From assembly GCF_032813545.1 (NCBI RefSeq), contig NZ_CP136520.1:2288001-2352000 (forward strand): a stretch of 64,000 nt of DNA, given 5' to 3'. The position numbers and the translations under genes are program-made. Below the pieces are notes generated by a model that saw only the letters and a program-made list of their open reading frames with translations, was not told where the DNA came from and searched no databases. Shown here piece by piece: positions 1-7,628 of this stretch. The stretch comes from Nodosilinea sp. E11. Lineage in GTDB: Bacteria; Cyanobacteriota; Cyanobacteriia; Phormidesmidales; Phormidesmidaceae. Every line of letters starts with the position of its first letter. The first letter of the stretch is position 1.

Positions 1-1329
1 CGCCACGAGGTGGTGAACGTGCCCGACCTCAGCCTCGACTGCAATACTCAGTGCGAGGTCGATTTGCTCAACCAGGGGGTGCGATCGCTGCTGCTGATTC
101 CTCTGGTGATGCGCGCTAGCCGCCTAGGGGAAAGCAGCGCCCAAATGGTGGGCCTAGTGGGCCTGGCCAGCAATAAACCCTACGCCTTTGACCAGGCCGA
201 TTGTAGCTGTGCCACTACTCTGATTCCGGCGCTGACAGCGGCCATGCGCCACAGTGTGCAAGACCGCTTTACCAACATTCACCCCTCAGTGCGGTGGCGG
301 TTTGAACAGGAGGCCGAGCGGTTGAGTCTGGGGTTGCCCCCGGCCCCGGTAGTGTTTGAGAGCGTCTATCCGCTGTACGGCATCTCAGATATTCGCGGCT
401 CATCGGACGAGCGTAACCGGGCAATTCAACAGGATCTGCTAGCCCAGTTTCGGTTGGCCCTAACGGTGGTAGAGGCCGCCGGTCAGGCGGTAAACAATGC
501 CCTGGTGGGTCAGCTGGCGCTCGATTTAGCCGACCATATTGCCGCCCTGGAAGAAGGCGTGACGGTGGATTCGGAGGTGACGCTGCTGCGCTATTTGCAG
601 GGGGAAGTGGAGGTGCATTTTGGCTACTTTGCCCAGCACAGCGATGACGCCGCCGCTGCGATCGCCCAGTACCAAGCCACCATCGACAGTAATCACGGCT
701 GTGTGTATACCGCCCGTGCCGTCTACGACGAAACCATTGGCCACATCAATGGGCTGCTGCGCGACACCTGGAACCAGTGGCAGCAGACCATGCAAGCGAT
801 TACCGCTCACTATTGCGATCTGGAGGCCACCGACGGCATCGACCACATGATCTATGCGGGTCGATCGATCGACACCAATTTCACCGAGTTTCAGCTCAAG
901 GCCCTGCGCTACGAGCAGCTGCGGGCAGTATGCGACTGTGCCCGCAAGGGGTTTGCCCTCAAGGCCGCTTACGATACCGATATGACCATCACCCACTTGG
1001 TACTGGTACAGGGCTTTACGGTCGATATCGTGCACGACGAAACCACTGAGCGACTGTTCGACGTGCGGGGTACCCGCGACACCCGCTACGAAATTGTCAA
1101 AAAGCGAATTGACAAAGCCTGTGATGCCGAGACAGGCGATCGCATTACCCAACCGGGCATGCTCACAGTGGTGTACTCCACCAGCGAAGAGTGGCAGGAG
1201 TACCAGCGCTACCTGCGCTACCTACACCGCGAAGGCATTGTGGCGGCCGACATTGAGCAGGGCACCGTGGAACCCCTACAAGGCGTCAGCGGGCTCAAGT
1301 TTGCCCGAGTCAGGGTCAACCCAGCCTAG
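1..1329 (+). CDS. GAF-domain protein, 5' end missing
   Basis: The reading frame is open from the first base, so the gene begins upstream of the window; the GTG at base 10 is unlikely to be the real start. The first ~80 residues resemble the end of a GAF sensory domain (SLLLIPLVM...GLVGLAS...YAFDQ). The rest is the long helical-plus-globular tail of a conserved bacterial family of GAF-domain proteins (VYPLYGISDIRGSSDERN is typical). The ligand and function of the tail are unknown. Its stop codon overlaps the stop of the convergent small gene on the other strand. Confidence 0.7.
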   Translation, partial: RHEVVNVPDLSLDCNTQCEVDLLNQGVRSLLLIPLVMRASRLGESSAQMVGLVGLASNKPYAFDQADCSCATTLIPALTAAMRHSVQDRFTNIHPSVRWRFEQEAERLSLGLPPAPVVFESVYPLYGISDIRGSSDERNRAIQQDLLAQFRLALTVVEAAGQAVNNALVGQLALDLADHIAALEEGVTVDSEVTLLRYLQGEVEVHFGYFAQHSDDAAAAIAQYQATIDSNHGCVYTARAVYDETIGHINGLLRDTWNQWQQTMQAITAHYCDLEATDGIDHMIYAGRSIDTNFTEFQLKALRYEQLRAVCDCARKGFALKAAYDTDMTITHLVLVQGFTVDIVHDETTERLFDVRGTRDTRYEIVKKRIDKACDAETGDRITQPGMLTVVYSTSEEWQEYQRYLRYLHREGIVAADIEQGTVEPLQGVSGLKFARVRVNPA

Positions 1330-1490
1330 GGGGTGGGTACCCCACCCCAAAATGGTGCTGCCACAGATGCGCCCGGCTGGAGACGATGCTCCCGACCCTG
1401 CCCTGGTCCGGCCTCCACGGCAGTAGCCGCTAGAGCAGCCGTAGCGAGAATACTGAGGACAGCTAGGGCAAATTGCGATCGCTGGTTCAT
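1326..1490 (-). CDS. Small exported protein, 54 aa
   Basis: An ATG at 1488-1490 is preceded by a good ribosome binding site (AGGAGA, about 8 bases upstream). The product begins MNQRSQFALAVLSILATAAL and has a clear N-terminal signal peptide with a likely cut after an Ala-rich stretch. About 28 mature residues follow, rich in Gly and Pro and without cysteines. I recognise no family. The stop overlaps the end of the GAF gene, so the two are convergent. The signal peptide and ribosome site are the reasons to believe it; the short length limits certainty. Confidence 0.45.
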   Translation of the reverse strand: MNQRSQFALAVLSILATAALAATAVEAGPGQGREHRLQPGASVAAPFWGGVPTP

Positions 1491-1628
1491 AGTGATTCTC
1501 CTGATTTAGCTGAGTATGGGCTAGGTTGCTAGGCAGTAGGGCAGCAAAAATGGGCATTTGGGCAGATGCTGCCTAGCCTCAGGGTACTCAGGGTAGGCGA
1601 GCCAATGCCTCTGTAGATACACGAAGAT

Positions 1629-1656
1629 ACGAGATATAGCCATAGTTATATCTCGT
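1629..1656. terminator. Hairpin after the DCC-family gene
   Basis: A 10-bp perfect stem (ACGAGATATA / TATATCTCGT) with an 8-base loop lies between the stop of the DCC gene (1674, minus strand) and the promoter side of the small exported gene. There is no clean T-run, so it may be a processed 3' hairpin rather than a classical intrinsic terminator. Confidence 0.4.
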
Positions 1657-1673
1657 GAGCCCAGGGCGGGTTA

Positions 1674-2108
1674 CTAAAGGCCATTGGCACTATTGGCACT
1701 AGCTGAGCCACAGCGTTGATCGTCGCAGAGAGGGTAGGCGGGGTCGTAACGCTCAGGGCGCTTGCCAAATAGCTCGTAGCGGCGATCGCGCACAAAGGCA
1801 TAGATCTGATCGCCTACCTGCTTGGCCCCTGGCAGCGACCGATAGGCTTGCACAAAGGGATTGCCTAAGGGCAGTAGACGACCAATTTCTTCGGCGGCAT
1901 CACTGCCCTGCCAGCGGCGATCGGGAGCAGCTTGATCGATCAAAATCATGCCGGCTTCGCAGTCATCAGGGGTAATGCCGTAGCCATGCAGGGTTTGACT
2001 GTCTTGCATGGGCACATACTGAAACTGAGCGCCTTGATCTAGCGACTCTAGGACCTGCACTAGACTGACGCAGAGGTTACAGTTACCGTCGTAAATTACA
2101 CAGTACAT
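1674..2108 (-). CDS. DCC-family (DUF393) thiol-oxidoreductase-like protein
   Basis: A 144-residue protein starting MYCVIYDGNCNLC. The DGNCNLC element at residues 7-13 matches the DxxCxxC signature that names the DCC/DUF393 family, and the length is typical. Members are predicted thioredoxin-fold proteins with a CxxC active site; their substrates are not established. Two further cysteines sit in the C-terminal tail (PLCDDQRC). It is single and convergent with nothing obvious. Family assignment is firm, function is not. Confidence 0.8.
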   Translation of the reverse strand: MYCVIYDGNCNLCVSLVQVLESLDQGAQFQYVPMQDSQTLHGYGITPDDCEAGMILIDQAAPDRRWQGSDAAEEIGRLLPLGNPFVQAYRSLPGAKQVGDQIYAFVRDRRYELFGKRPERYDPAYPLCDDQRCGSASANSANGL

Positions 2109-2484
2109 AGTAGTATGGCTGCTGAAAGGTCGTCACATCCATCTTAACCGTCTGTTCCTGACGGTTTAGGCCTGCGGTAGCTTGGTCGGTTCTGTCGTTT
2201 TCTCAGTGCGGCGCTGCAGATAAAGGGGTTACAGCGCTATTTCCAAAGCTAATGGCCTGGCACAGAAATGTTTAGCCTGGCAATGTTAAGGGGGTTAGAT
2301 TCGGCGTTATACCCAGCAGATTTTGCCCTTCTAGGCTGTGAGCAGTGGGTCTGGAGTAAGCCTACTAAGCTAATCACATCTGCACCTAAAGTTAAGCCGC
2401 TAAAGGTCATGGAGTTAACAGTTTTAAATAGGGCTAGGGGTTTAATCGATACCTTAGCCCGGTGCATTTACCTCGGCAAATTCA
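2109..2484. other. Intergenic region, about 375 bp
   Basis: This lies between the divergent DCC gene and the kinase-like gene and presumably holds both promoters. The open frames here on both strands lack ribosome sites and family features. I see no repeat, RNA gene or strong hairpin. Confidence 0.4.
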
Positions 2485-4446
2485 ATGGTTGTGAAAAGAC
2501 TGATCGATGGACGGTTTCAGTTCATTCGAGTTGTCAGCACTAAGGCCTACACTAAGACCTACCTGATGACCGATCATGGCGATGCGGCTAAGCCCAAATG
2601 CATCGTCAAGCATTTGCAACTGCCGGCTCACAATGCCATCACCCTGAAATTTCTCAACGACTTGCTGGCAAAGCGGGTCAATTTGCTCAAGCGCATGGGC
2701 GATCACGATGCGATCGCCCGCAACCTTGCCGCTGTGCAAGAAGGGCAAGACTTTTACTGGGTGCGTAACTACGTGCCAGGACAGCCTCTGCTAACCGAGC
2801 TAGCAGAGGGCAAACCTAGATCTCAGGTGGAGGTACAGGCTTTTTTGGTTGAGGGTCTCACGGTTTTAGACCTGATTCAACGCCACGGTATTGCCCACCA
2901 AAACCTGCATCCTAACAACCTCATTCGCCATCGCGATCAGGGCCATTTAGTGCTGGTTGATTTTGGGCTGATTCAAGATACGGCCACTCCAGAAGCAGGA
3001 ATTGCAGCCAACGACAGTACGGATGGAACCGTCTCAGCCTACCTACCCCAGCCCCAGCACCGGCAGTATACCCGCTTTGCCGCCGACCACTTTGCTCTAG
3101 GCATGATCGCAGTGCAAATGGCCACCGGCCTTACGAGTGAAGCAATTCCGCGCTTGAGTCAGGATAACTTTTTTGCCCAGGTTAAACTTCAGCTTGACGA
3201 ATGCTCGACCCTCGATGAACCCCTGAAGGCTATTTTGCTCAGGATGGTGACCCCTCAGTCTGAATCGCAATTTCATCAGGCTAAAGATATTTTGGTTGCC
3301 CTGGCCGATCTGAGCCCATCTCCGGGCGGGGCCTACAACTTTAGGACCGATCCTGCCCCTATGCCCCAGTCCCAGGAGAACAATGCTATGGCACCGGAGC
3401 GTCGCAACGCTAGCAGAGTAGAAGCGACCCAAACACCGTTCACTAGCTGGCAGCGACAACCCAGGCTTTGGTTAGTAGGAGGGGCGGCCGTGGCGCTGTT
3501 GGCTATAGGTGGAATTGCTCTGCTGCGGGTACCGCAGGCCATGAGGGTCAACAACCTGGTGCAGCGGGCTGAGACCGCCAAACAAATGGGCCAAAAAAAC
3601 GACGCAATTAATTACCTCAATCAGGCAATTGAGCTAAAACCCGACCACAGCGATGCCCTGGCCAGGCGGTCTACCTTGCTGTGGGAAAACGGTCAGTCAG
3701 AGGCGGCTTTACAGGACATCAGCAACGCCATTCGGGCTCAACCCGACTCGGCCCCTCTGTACTATCAGCGGGGCAACCTACGCTTTCGTTTGGGGGATTT
3801 ACAGGGGGCGATCGCCGACTATGGTGACGCCCTGGAACGGCAAGACACCTACGTCGATGCCCACGTCAATCGGGGCAGCGCCCGAGCCGAGCTGGGTGAT
3901 GAAGAGGGGGCTGTGCAAGACTACACGGCTGCCATCAACCTAGCCACAGACCCTGAGAGCAAGGCTGTGGCCTACCTCAACCGCTGTCTATCTCTCTCTA
4001 ACCTGGGCGATCAAGCTGCCGCCCTCAGCGACTGTACTGAGGCCGTCAACCTGCGCCCTAACAATAGTTTGGCCTACGAAAATCGCGGCCTAGTCAAGCG
4101 GCGACTTAACGATTTTCAGGGGGCAATTCAAGATTTCACTATTGCTATTCAAATTAATGCGGGCAGTCCAGAACCTTACTACAACCGGGGTTTAACACGT
4201 CGAGATTTAGGCGATTTAGCCGGTGCCATGATCGACTTCAACCAGACAATTCAGCTCAATCCTAGCCATCCCTTTGCCTACTACGACAGAGGATTGCTGC
4301 ATAAAGAATTGGGAGATCTTGAAAGCGCGATCGCAGACTTAGAAACCGTAGCCAGCGCCTGCCTAGACGTCAGTCGTCTAGGCTGCTTCGACGACGCTCA
4401 GTACCAGTTAGAACAGCTCCGAACTGCCCTGGGAGAGGCCCCTTAG
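2485..4446 (+). CDS. Kinase-like membrane protein with TPR repeats (probable pseudokinase)
   Basis: This 653-residue protein has a Ser/Thr kinase fold at residues 8-275, a linker, one transmembrane helix at about 328-348 and TPR repeats from about 355 to 650. The fold resembles cyanobacterial Spk kinases, but key residues are gone. The glycine-rich loop reads VVSTKAYTKTYLM with no glycines. The HRDLKPEN loop reads HQNLHPNN, with Asn140 in place of the catalytic Asp. Lys42, Asn145 and DFG (159-161) remain. ATP binding may persist, but phosphotransfer is doubtful. The C-terminal TPR scaffold would lie across the membrane. Its stop overlaps the PatX-like gene's stop by four bases. Confidence 0.85.
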   Translation: MVVKRLIDGRFQFIRVVSTKAYTKTYLMTDHGDAAKPKCIVKHLQLPAHNAITLKFLNDLLAKRVNLLKRMGDHDAIARNLAAVQEGQDFYWVRNYVPGQPLLTELAEGKPRSQVEVQAFLVEGLTVLDLIQRHGIAHQNLHPNNLIRHRDQGHLVLVDFGLIQDTATPEAGIAANDSTDGTVSAYLPQPQHRQYTRFAADHFALGMIAVQMATGLTSEAIPRLSQDNFFAQVKLQLDECSTLDEPLKAILLRMVTPQSESQFHQAKDILVALADLSPSPGGAYNFRTDPAPMPQSQENNAMAPERRNASRVEATQTPFTSWQRQPRLWLVGGAAVALLAIGGIALLRVPQAMRVNNLVQRAETAKQMGQKNDAINYLNQAIELKPDHSDALARRSTLLWENGQSEAALQDISNAIRAQPDSAPLYYQRGNLRFRLGDLQGAIADYGDALERQDTYVDAHVNRGSARAELGDEEGAVQDYTAAINLATDPESKAVAYLNRCLSLSNLGDQAAALSDCTEAVNLRPNNSLAYENRGLVKRRLNDFQGAIQDFTIAIQINAGSPEPYYNRGLTRRDLGDLAGAMIDFNQTIQLNPSHPFAYYDRGLLHKELGDLESAIADLETVASACLDVSRLGCFDDAQYQLEQLRTALGEAP

Positions 4447-4646
4447 TCAAGCACCCCACGACGACCAGTACCGCGCCCCTTGGGTCGTTCATGGGTTCTG
4501 GCAACGGTATTGCTGGCCACTTCAGTCATACTTAATTCAGTAGAAGATGGGGTAGATGCCGACTGAACTGACGACGAAAAAAAGCCTGCATAAAGGACAC
4601 TAACCATAGCAACTACAGCCAGGCCTACAGAGAAACGATGACACAT
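4443..4646 (-). CDS. patX: PatX-like exported peptide with RGTGRR motif
   Basis: A 67-residue protein starting MCHRFSVGLAVVAMVSVLYA has a signal peptide (cut probably after VQSA), a Ser/Thr-rich spacer and the C-terminal motif GRGTGRRG. This is the layout of PatX: a signal sequence plus an RG[S/T]GR pentapeptide near the end. In filamentous cyanobacteria such peptides act, after export and processing, as diffusible inhibitors of HetR. The ATG at 4644-4646 is favoured because it places the hydrophobic segment at the N-terminus; the frame runs open further upstream, and the ribosome site is weak. The patX name rests on motif and architecture, not alignment. Confidence 0.65.
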   Translation of the reverse strand: MCHRFSVGLAVVAMVSVLYAGFFSSSVQSASTPSSTELSMTEVASNTVARTHERPKGRGTGRRGVLD

Positions 4647-4982
4647 GATGGTATTCCAAATTCGGACAGTTACCTCTTCTCTAAAACCAAGACAAACCCA
4701 GCTTTTTTTGGGGTTCCAAATTAACAACTTGGTAAATGATTTGACAGTTTTTTGAAGATTGAGCGTGAAAACTATTTTGCTGCCCCTTGGGGTTGACAAT
4801 CCTGGGTTGAAGCAGTTAATCAATCCAGGTTATTTGTGCACTGTATACAGCTTTTCTTTATAGTAAAAGAGAGCCCAAAGCCGCTTGGGGTAGCCAATCC
4901 CCTCAAAGGATTGGGGCATTGACCCCAGCTAGCTCAGCCCAGTTGTCGCAACTCAGCTATCGCAACAGTTAGGAGAATCCCC
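4647..4982. promoter_or_regulatory. Divergent promoter region, patX-like and hpxO
   Basis: 336 bp between two divergent starts. The patX-like side is AT-rich. On the hpxO side a small hairpin (CCAATCC / GGATTGG, about 4892-4914) is followed by repeated GTCGCAACTCAGC / ATCGCAACAG segments and a ribosome site (TTAGGAG). I found no intact TCCGGA element of the type described at DIF-class promoters. Confidence 0.35.
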
Positions 4983-6146
4983 ATGTACAACCTGAAGGTG
5001 GTGATTATTGGAGCCGGTATTGGCGGCTTAACCACAGGTATCGCCATGCAGCAGGCCGGTTACCAGGTGGAGATCTACGATCGCGCCCAAGAGCTGCGCC
5101 CTGCCGGAGCCGGCATTTCGCTCTGGTCAAACGGGGTGAAAGTGCTCAATAAGCTGGGGCTGGGGGAAAAGCTGGCCGCGATCGGCGGCGAGATGAACGC
5201 GATGGAATACCGCAGCCACACCGACGAGCCGCTGAGCTATGTCGATTTGCACCCCCTGTTTGAGCGGGTGGGCCAGCGCCCTTACCCCGTCGCCCGCACT
5301 GACCTGCAAACTATGCTGCTCGATGCCTTTGGACCAGAGCAGGTGCATCTGGGGAGGCACTGTGTCGGGGTTGAGCAAGACGAAACCAGCGCCACCGCCA
5401 TTTTTGAGAACGGCGAGCGGATCAGCGGCGATCTGGTGGTGGGAGCCGACGGCATTCATTCAGCGGTGCGGGCAGACGTAGTCGGCCACTGTGTCGATCG
5501 CCGCTACGCTCGCTACGTCAACTGGAACGGGCTGGTCAAAGCAGACCCGGAGTTGTGCAAAAAAGACCTGTGGGTGCTCTACGTGGGCGACAGCAAGCGG
5601 GCCTCAATGATGCCCGTGGGGGGCGATCGCTTCTATTTCTTCTTTGGCGCGCCCATGGCAGAGGGCACTGCAGTAGCCCCCCCCGACCGCCGAGACGAAC
5701 TGGCCCAAATCTTTCAGGGTTGGCCCACCCCAGTGCAAAAGCTGATTCAGGCGATTGACCCCGAGCAGACCAACCGGCTCGAAATTGGCGATATTGACCC
5801 CCTAGAACGACTGGTGAAGGGGCGCGTCGCCCTGCTAGGTGACTCGGCCCACGCCACCACCCCCACCCTAGGGCAGGGCGGCTGCCAGGCGATCGAAGAC
5901 GCCGAAGTGCTTACCCGCTATTTGACCACCACCAACCTGGGCGTGGCCGATGCCCTCCAGCGCTACGAAGCCGCCCGCAAAGAGCGCACAGCCGATCTGG
6001 TCATGAAGGCTCGCAAGCGCACCAGCACCATCTATGGTTATGTACCCGAGGCCACCCAGCAGTGGTATGCCGACCTCAAGCAAGAGCCGCCTGAGGCCGT
6101 GATTAACGCCCTCGCCAAGGTCATCTTGGCGGGGCCAATGGGGTAA
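4983..6146 (+). CDS. hpxO: FAD-dependent urate hydroxylase-like monooxygenase
   Basis: This 387-residue flavoprotein of the PHBH/UbiH class has the N-terminal FAD motif VVIIGAGIGGL (residues 6-16) and the C-terminal GDSAHATTPTLGQGG motif that binds the flavin pyrophosphate. The middle (RYVNWNGLV, MPVGGDRFYFFF, WPTPVQKLI) resembles Klebsiella HpxO closely from memory. HpxO hydroxylates urate to 5-hydroxyisourate using NADH and O2. No HIU hydrolase, OHCU decarboxylase or other purine genes are adjacent, so the substrate remains an inference from similarity. The ribosome site AGGAG precedes the ATG. Confidence 0.75.
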   Translation: MYNLKVVIIGAGIGGLTTGIAMQQAGYQVEIYDRAQELRPAGAGISLWSNGVKVLNKLGLGEKLAAIGGEMNAMEYRSHTDEPLSYVDLHPLFERVGQRPYPVARTDLQTMLLDAFGPEQVHLGRHCVGVEQDETSATAIFENGERISGDLVVGADGIHSAVRADVVGHCVDRRYARYVNWNGLVKADPELCKKDLWVLYVGDSKRASMMPVGGDRFYFFFGAPMAEGTAVAPPDRRDELAQIFQGWPTPVQKLIQAIDPEQTNRLEIGDIDPLERLVKGRVALLGDSAHATTPTLGQGGCQAIEDAEVLTRYLTTTNLGVADALQRYEAARKERTADLVMKARKRTSTIYGYVPEATQQWYADLKQEPPEAVINALAKVILAGPMG

Positions 6147-6147
6147 G

Positions 6148-6792
6148 TTACCAGCTTTTGCCGCTCTCGCTAACCCGATCGCTGCTGAGGGCGGCGGGCC
6201 AGTTTTGGTTGGCCTTAGTAATATTGCCCGCAATATCGCCTTGCCACTGCTTTTGTACCCCAGCGCTGTAGTTGAGGTAAAGCCTGCCATCAACAATGCT
6301 CCAGGCCTCTGGATCAATGGAAGCCAAAGAGCCACCGCTGACGGCCTTAGCACAGTAGCCGCCGTACTGAGGGGCATAGGCCTCGGGGTCGGCGGTAAAG
6401 GCCGCCAGATTCTCGGCATTACTAAAGCGCCAGGTAGCCCCGCTCCAGGTGGTTTCGTAGTCAGCGGATCCTTTAACGGCTTTGCCTTCGGTGAAATAGG
6501 CCACCGGATCAGCCCCGCGAATGGCCAAACCATCGTAGCTGTAGACCTCGGGCTGAGTGGCGGTGCCGTCAGCCGCAGCGGCGCAGGGATTAGCCGCCGC
6601 ACAAGGATCGGCTCCAGCGCAGGGGTTTGCGGCAGCGCAAGGATCGGCCCCAGCACAGGGGTTTGCGGCGGCGCAGGGATCAACGACAGCCTGACTGTTC
6701 GCCTCGGGGGTGACGGCGGTGGTGCTACAAGCTACAGCGCCTAGGGTCAGGAGGGAGGCGATCGCAACCGCGCCCAGATATTGAATTCGCAT
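6148..6792 (-). CDS. YHS-domain lipoprotein with Cys-containing hexapeptide repeats
   Basis: Starting at ATG 6790-6792, which has the ribosome site AAGAGG, the protein has 214 residues. An N-terminal lipoprotein signal ends at Cys22 (LTLGAVAC). Residues 38-73 are six hexapeptides of form [D/N]PCA[A/G]A. A YHS domain follows (about 80-185: SYDGLAIRGADPVAYFTEG ... GGYCAKAVSGG). YHS domains are associated with metal-handling and redox proteins. The regularly spaced cysteines could bind metal or form disulfides in the periplasm. It is convergent with hpxO, with one base between stops. An upstream in-frame ATG at 6834 gives a poorer signal peptide. Confidence 0.75.
   Translation of the reverse strand: MRIQYLGAVAIASLLTLGAVACSTTAVTPEANSQAVVDPCAAANPCAGADPCAAANPCAGADPCAAANPCAAAADGTATQPEVYSYDGLAIRGADPVAYFTEGKAVKGSADYETTWSGATWRFSNAENLAAFTADPEAYAPQYGGYCAKAVSGGSLASIDPEAWSIVDGRLYLNYSAGVQKQWQGDIAGNITKANQNWPAALSSDRVSESGKSW
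6574..6681 (-). repeat. Six 18-bp coding repeats
   Basis: Tandem 18-bp units encode alternating DPCAAA and NPCAGA hexapeptides in the YHS lipoprotein. The units are very similar at the DNA level, so copy number probably varies between strains. Confidence 0.8.
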
Positions 6793-7628
6793 AGTCAACC
6801 TCTTGGGGAGAAAACATAACTTAGCCGTCGCCATACCAGGCGATCGTCTTCAGTCATCAGGTTGTCACGGCAACCTGAGAGCACCCTGAATAAAGTTTGA
6901 TGATTGGCTGAGACTGTTGAATTGAGTCAACTCTGCGGCTAACTGGTGCAAACCTTCCCCACTTAGGGCATAAGTCAAATCAAGCGCCAAGGAGACTAGC
7001 GATCGGCATCGCCAGCAGCAGACAATACCCCATTCTCTCTGTACGCCCCCATTTTTTAGGGGCGTAGCATGCTACGCCCCTACGGGGTTCATGGATTATG
7101 AACCGGGGTTTACCCAATCGGATTTGGTCTAAACAGATTCAGAGGCGAGGGGATCAACATCTGAACGATACATGAGTCATACTCCACAGGAAAACCGACA
7201 GAAAAATAATTCTTGTGCATTAAGGAACAGTTTTATGCACCTCTAGGCAGGCTTGACTATCTAAAACCTGGCTAGAGATGCATTAACGCCATGACTATCA
7301 GCCGAAATAATTAAGAGCAGGAGAGCCTAAACCTCAAGCTTATGATTTGACTGACGCAGGTTACTGAGAATAAATACCATTAATGATAGACAGATCGCAA
7401 GTCAGTTAGGAATATTTCTCAACAAGAGCCTTGCTGTCATCAACGCAGACAGGCAAAGAGTTAGGACCTTTCCCTGGGAAAAGCATCCTGGTTTCGGGCA
7501 TTGAGACTTCATGGTGCTTTAGCTAACCGGGCATTGCCAACATGGCCTTAGATGCCCAGAGAGCAATCTCCGTCGATCGGACTAGATGCTATTAGGAGAG
7601 ATTCGCGGTTTGGTAGCCTAGGCCAAAA
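6793..7628. other. 836-bp intergenic region with one palindromic repeat
   Basis: No credible gene is seen between the YHS lipoprotein and mutS. It holds a 26-bp perfect palindrome (7057-7082) that starts one copy of a dispersed repeat, and a short CTTTCCCTGGGAAAAG palindrome near 7468. The rest is moderately AT-rich and unexplained; a small RNA cannot be excluded. Confidence 0.4.
7057..7133 (+). repeat. Dispersed palindromic repeat, copy 1
   Basis: A 26-bp perfect palindrome (centre GTAGCATGCTAC) is followed by AACCGGGGTTTACCCAATCGG and ATTTGGT. The right part matches the copies near 44960, 50342 and 63112. Confidence 0.6.

Noticed and set aside
526..1152. Long minus-strand frame inside the GAF gene
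   Set aside because: It is an antisense shadow of a GC-rich gene, with no ribosome site or family features.
5868..6683. 271-codon minus-strand frame across hpxO end and the YHS gene
   Set aside because: Shadow in the wrong frame of two well-supported genes.
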